Assembly: GCF_900114635.1 (NCBI RefSeq)
Contig: NZ_FOTQ01000008.1
Coordinates: 122,883 to 186,882 of the forward strand
Length of the DNA stretch: 64,000 nucleotides
Direction of reading: 5' to 3'
Source: Shimia aestuarii
GTDB lineage: Bacteria; Pseudomonadota; Alphaproteobacteria; Rhodobacterales; Rhodobacteraceae
The position numbers and the translations under genes are program-made. The notes under the pieces are model-generated. The model had not been told where the DNA came from and did not search any database. It saw nothing but the letters and a program-made list of their open reading frames with translations. The stretch's first letter is position 1; each line of letters begins with the position of its first letter. This document shows positions 60,898 through 64,000 of the stretch, piece after piece.

Positions 60898-62688
60898 CTA
60901 TTTGGGCAACCCGGCCATTTCTAAACCTTCAAGTAGTTTTTGCCTGTCGATCTCTCGCTGCAACCACATCCGTTCCTTGTGCTTAGTGCGCGTGTATTGC
61001 GGGATTATCTCCAGCAATCGAGAAATCGCTGCCTTCGACTGTTCGGCCTCTCCAAGGAATGCGCAAGAGGCTGCGAGAAATGTATAAACGCCGAACCAGT
61101 TAGGCTTGATTAGAATGCACCTCTGGCATTCCTGCTTCGTGGTCTCGTAATTTCCGCCAACGAAATTTGCGATGACAATCGCCATTTGGCGCTGCGACCT
61201 GTCCAGATCGCGCGGGCTTATGTGATCGGCCTGAAAACAGATCTCCAACGCCTCCTTGCTCTGTCCGGTAAATGCGAGCGCGCTAGCCAGTGAACTGTAT
61301 GCAGACGTGAGGCTAGGGTCGAGTTTCAGCGCGGTTTGGGCTGACAGAATCGCTTCGGGAAATTGACGACAGAAGACATGGACGGCAGCTTTGGCATCGT
61401 AGGCCAACGGGTTGGTCGGGTCAGTTTCGATCGCTCGGCGGGCAGCGTTTTTAGCAATCTGCAACTCTTCGTCCTCGTTCTCTCCCCACAATTGGTAAAC
61501 CGCCGTGACATGGCATCGAGACAACATCGCCCATGCCGAGGAGAAATCCGCATCCAGATCCAGAACCGTTTGCAGGTGCGCAATGGCCTCACGGTTCGAG
61601 CTTACCGTCATCTTCTGCATCAGCTGCACGGATCGCAGATAGTGGTCCCAGGCAGAGAGGTCACCAACCCGGACTTTTCGCGTGCGCTCAATCTCGGCAA
61701 GCGTGATCTCTGGAATGATGGCCGCGGTCAATGCCGCTGTCATCTGGTCCTGCAGATCGAAAACGTCTTCAAGCTCCCCATCGAACTTGTCGGACCAGAT
61801 CTCCGTGGCGAGCGTTGTATCCACCAGTGTTGCGTTGACACGTATCCTTTGCCCCGCCGTCCTTACGCTACCTTGGACAATGTAGCGGGCGTTCAACGCT
61901 CGGCCTACTTGCTGTGGGTTAACCGCGTTCGGGTCGAACGAAAAGGACGAGTTCCGGGCAACCACCCTAAATAGTTGAGATTTTGACAGGGATGACTGTA
62001 GGTCATCGCAGATCCCCCGCACAAGGTACTCTTGCCCTTCGTTGCTGGACAGGTTTAGAAACCTCAGAACGGCCACCGAAGGTTTCGAAGATTGGTGTTG
62101 TACGCCCGAAACGTGTTGATCGGCAGGCACGGTTTCACTGTTTTCAGGCAGCCACTGCCAAACCGCCATCGGCCGGTCTATGTTCTTGAGCTCAACGTTG
62201 CCCATGGAAACAAGCTGGTTTGTGATCTGTCCGTTCAAATGGCCGTATGCCGACTGAGACATCAGGATGCTGCCGGGCTCAGCCAACCCCTCAAGGCGCG
62301 ATGCTACGATGACGCCGTCGCCAAAAATGTCGTCGCCATCTACGATCACGTCGCCGACATGCAAGCCAATGCGCAGCACCACACGATCCTCATTGCCCAG
62401 CCGCACATTTTGACCTGCGATCTTTTTCTGAATCGAGACTCCGGACGAAATGGCGCTGGAAACGCTTCCGAACTCCATGAGGAAACCGTCGCCCATCGAC
62501 TTCACAAGCCGTCCGCCGTTTTCCTCTATACATTGCATGATGACCGCAGCGACATCCTTGATGCGGGCGTGTGTGGCCACCTCGTCGCGTTGCATTAGGC
62601 GCGCGTATCCAACGACATCGGCGCACATCACGGCAACAAGTCTTCTGGCCTTCACCGGCAGAGTGTTATCAAGGCTTGTCGAGTGCAC
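60898..62688 (-). CDS. Class III adenylate/guanylate cyclase with TPR C-terminal region
   Basis: A 596-residue protein. The cyclase domain covers residues 15-185: metal-binding Asp in CADVVGYARLM, second Asp in KSMGDGFLMEF, and substrate residues later (IFGDGVIVASRLEGLAEPG). A TolB-like segment (SVAVLRFLNLSSNEGQEYLVRG) follows at about residue 205, then TPR-type repeats. No signal peptide or membrane segment is evident. Nucleotide specificity is not certain. It is 6 bp after the isomerase gene. Confidence 0.92.
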   Translation of the reverse strand: MHSTSLDNTLPVKARRLVAVMCADVVGYARLMQRDEVATHARIKDVAAVIMQCIEENGGRLVKSMGDGFLMEFGSVSSAISSGVSIQKKIAGQNVRLGNEDRVVLRIGLHVGDVIVDGDDIFGDGVIVASRLEGLAEPGSILMSQSAYGHLNGQITNQLVSMGNVELKNIDRPMAVWQWLPENSETVPADQHVSGVQHQSSKPSVAVLRFLNLSSNEGQEYLVRGICDDLQSSLSKSQLFRVVARNSSFSFDPNAVNPQQVGRALNARYIVQGSVRTAGQRIRVNATLVDTTLATEIWSDKFDGELEDVFDLQDQMTAALTAAIIPEITLAEIERTRKVRVGDLSAWDHYLRSVQLMQKMTVSSNREAIAHLQTVLDLDADFSSAWAMLSRCHVTAVYQLWGENEDEELQIAKNAARRAIETDPTNPLAYDAKAAVHVFCRQFPEAILSAQTALKLDPSLTSAYSSLASALAFTGQSKEALEICFQADHISPRDLDRSQRQMAIVIANFVGGNYETTKQECQRCILIKPNWFGVYTFLAASCAFLGEAEQSKAAISRLLEIIPQYTRTKHKERMWLQREIDRQKLLEGLEMAGLPK

Positions 62689-62694
62689 GGCGCA

Positions 62695-63288
62695 TCATCG
62701 CATCTTGCAGTAATCTATGGCGTCTTCGAGGCGATCATTGCCCCAGAACAATTCCTTTCCCACGACGAATGTCGGTACCCCGAAGATGCCAAGCGCTCTC
62801 GCTTCATCGGTTTCCGCATCGAGCCTTGCAACCGTTTCTGGGCTCTTCGCCATTTCCATGATGGAGTTGGCATCCTGTCCGACCACTTCGAGGCACCCGA
62901 TCAGGTCAGGCTCTTCCATGCCGCCGTGCTTCGTTTCGAACCATTTTCGGTAATAAGCCTGAATGAAGTCCTCACCCCAACCAAAATCAAGACCGATGCG
63001 TGCCATTCGGTTTGCTAGATGAGCCTGAGGATTGGGATAAGGCGCGGGCAGGATCGGCTTCAGCCCCAGTTTCGAGGACTTTCGCGCCAGATCGTGCCAC
63101 ATATAGGCTGTCTTTGGCGAGCCCTCCTTGAACGGAAGCCCTCCCAATTCGTCAAGAATGGTCTTGAGCTGGAAGGGCCGCCAACGCGTTGACACATCGT
63201 TTCTCGAGCAAATCTCCGAGCAGCGCATGACGCTTAGATATGTGTATGTACTACCAAGTGAAAACCAGAAATCGATTTGTCCCTTCAT
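62695..63288 (-). CDS. DsbA-family 2-hydroxychromene-2-carboxylate isomerase-like protein
   Basis: A 197-residue thioredoxin-fold protein. The start MKGQIDFWFSLGSTYTYLS carries the Ser used by HCCA isomerases and kappa-class GSTs in place of Cys, and the end has GIFGVPTFVVGKELFWGNDR with the cis-Pro. The substrate is not known; naphthalene genes are absent. Cotranscribed with the cyclase gene. Confidence 0.88.
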   Translation of the reverse strand: MKGQIDFWFSLGSTYTYLSVMRCSEICSRNDVSTRWRPFQLKTILDELGGLPFKEGSPKTAYMWHDLARKSSKLGLKPILPAPYPNPQAHLANRMARIGLDFGWGEDFIQAYYRKWFETKHGGMEEPDLIGCLEVVGQDANSIMEMAKSPETVARLDAETDEARALGIFGVPTFVVGKELFWGNDRLEDAIDYCKMR

Positions 63289-63430
63289 GCATCCGAACCT
63301 TCGTCAGAGTATATTTGGGAATCTTAAATCAGAAAACGTACAACATCTACCTGAAGACGCAGCCGTATGGGAAGTGAATTTGTGATGACGGAGAGGGGCA
63401 AACACGAGTTAAGGGGCGTAGAAGGCTCAT
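63289..63430. other. Short intergenic segment upstream of the isomerase gene
   Basis: It presumably carries the promoter for the isomerase-cyclase pair. No gene or clear site is seen. Confidence 0.4.
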
Positions 63431-63461
63431 GGCAGGTGTCTAGGAAACTAGGGGCACCTCA
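63431..63461. repeat. Solitary IS end, inverted copy of the IS3-family terminus
   Basis: These 31 bp are the exact reverse complement of 63668-63698, the end of the IS3-family element. Sequence inside this copy (to the left) does not match the IS, so it is a remnant rather than a second full element. Confidence 0.85.
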
Positions 63462-63539
63462 ATCTTTGCTTCCACTGTCATACTCATTTCCTTCCTCATC
63501 CATTGGGGTTACCTTCTTGTTTGTCTCAGTTTCACACGG

Positions 63540-63667
63540 CTATTGGATACCACCGAAACAGATGTATTTGATTTCAAGGTAGTCTTCTGTACCGTATTTT
63601 GAGCCCTCACGACCGAGGCCCGACTGCTTCACACCGCCGAAGGGCGCAACCTCTGTCGAAATCAGAC
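63540..63667 (-). pseudogene. 3' end of a succinate-semialdehyde/aldehyde dehydrogenase gene, cut by the IS
   Basis: The minus frame reads [20 protein letters not shown], then [14 protein letters not shown], and ends at TAG. This is the conserved C-terminus of GabD-type aldehyde dehydrogenases. It runs directly into the IS end at 63668, so the rest of the gene must lie beyond the IS or is lost. About 41 codons remain. Confidence 0.85.
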
Positions 63668-64000
63668 TGAGGTGCCCCTAGTTTCCTAGACACCTGCCTT
63701 TTCCAGTTTGAGCTGTCGTTCTTCGAAGTCAACGGGCGACAGCATGCCGTTGTTCGTATGTTTGCGCTTTGGGTTGTAGAACAGCTCGATGTATTCAAAG
63801 ACATCTCGCCGGGCTTCCTCGCGCGTCCGGTATTTCCGGCGTCTGACCTTTTCCCGCTTCAGGAGCTGAAAGAAGCTCTCAGCCACTGCGTTATCATGGC
63901 AATTGCCCCTGCGGCTCATTGAATGTTCCAGATTGTGTTCGCGCAGGAATGCGGCCCATTCACGGCTGGTGAACTGGGCGCCTTGGTCGGAGTGGATCAG
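63668..64000 (-). mobile_element. IS3-family insertion sequence, left end
   Basis: Starts with TGAGGTGCCCCTAG and continues into the transposase gene. The rest lies beyond the window. It interrupts the aldehyde dehydrogenase gene. Confidence 0.88.
63686..64000 (-). CDS. IS3-family transposase OrfB, C-terminal part
   Basis: About 104 residues to the window edge. The second Asp of the DDE triad is in HSDQGAQFTS and the Glu in NCHDNAVAESFF. The end has FYNPKRKHTNNGMLSPVDFE. It is open through the edge, so the N-terminus and OrfA are outside. The stop lies inside the terminal sequence of the IS. Confidence 0.92.
   Translation of the reverse strand: MIHSDQGAQFTSREWAAFLREHNLEHSMSRRGNCHDNAVAESFFQLLKREKVRRRKYRTREEARRDVFEYIELFYNPKRKHTNNGMLSPVDFEERQLKLEKAGV

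Noticed and set aside
61050..61059. CTCCAAGGAA as the far attachment site of the tRNA element
   Set aside because: It resembles the CTTCCAAGG break point but lies inside the intact cyclase gene and is too short to be distinguished from chance.
1..64000. CRISPR arrays, rRNA or complete tRNA genes
   Set aside because: I looked for regularly spaced direct repeats and conserved RNA sequences and found none apart from the half tRNA-Gly.

Overview
The window looks like chromosomal DNA of a roseobacter-type alphaproteobacterium (Rhodobacterales). The sequence is GC-rich, with tightly packed operons that often overlap at ATGA. It carries a complete phenylacetyl-CoA epoxidase cluster, a TRAP transporter operon, an RpiR-controlled demethylation locus and a FAD-domain/SelD fusion. 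This assignment rests on gene content and style; no rRNA or complete tRNA is present to confirm it.

Layout. (1) 1-6679: N-methyl compound catabolism, with a dimethylglycine-dehydrogenase-like FAD/GcvT enzyme, a divergent RpiR regulator, a Rieske oxygenase, a GFA-family protein, a GST and a CMD-family protein. (2) 6774-9972: selenium metabolism, with a FAD-domain/SelD fusion convergent with mnmH. (3) 9973-10208: a pair of inverted hairpin elements. (4) 10209-24139: the phenylacetate catabolon in two divergent blocks, paaZ with a P450 against paaG-paaI-paaK-paaR(TetR), then thiolase-paaABCDE plus an extra ferritin-like protein. Two copies of a CCAACCG-NN-CGGTTGG-like operator lie at the promoters of both blocks. 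(5) 24300-35151, all minus strand: arylsulfatase, secreted HAD phosphatase, MoxR, DUF58, DUF4381, BatA, BatB/C and BatD, ending in an eight-heme cytochrome c. (6) 35565-41068: a second sulfatase-family hydrolase and an SbcD/SbcC (YhaO/YhaN)-like pair. (7) 41117-55540: a LysR regulator divergent from a long catabolic run: TRAP dctPQM, amidohydrolase, serine hydrolase, indolepyruvate-type ferredoxin oxidoreductase, dihydroxy-acid dehydratase, 2-hydroxyacid dehydrogenase and FMN 2-hydroxyacid oxidase.

(8) 55694-64000 is accessory DNA. The 5' half of a tRNA-Gly(UCC) gene breaks at the anticodon loop and is followed at once by a tyrosine recombinase. After that come a nuclease-like protein, an AlpA-like HTH protein, a P-loop ATPase and a region with five copies of a GTGTCCC-type motif, which together resemble a small integrative element with its own replication module. 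Beyond it lie an adenylate-cyclase/TPR protein, a DsbA-like isomerase, the 3' end of an aldehyde dehydrogenase gene cut by an IS3-family insertion, and a solitary inverted copy of the same IS end.

How the parts may fit together. The first cluster would oxidatively demethylate a betaine-like compound and pass formaldehyde to folate or glutathione. The TRAP cluster could convert a hydroxy or keto acid to an acyl-CoA. If that acid is aromatic, the product could be phenylacetyl-CoA, the substrate of the paa enzymes encoded nearby. That link is inference. The least explained parts are the sulfatase-MoxR/Bat-octaheme cytochrome operon, the TRAP/IOR operon and the tRNA-associated element with its repeats.
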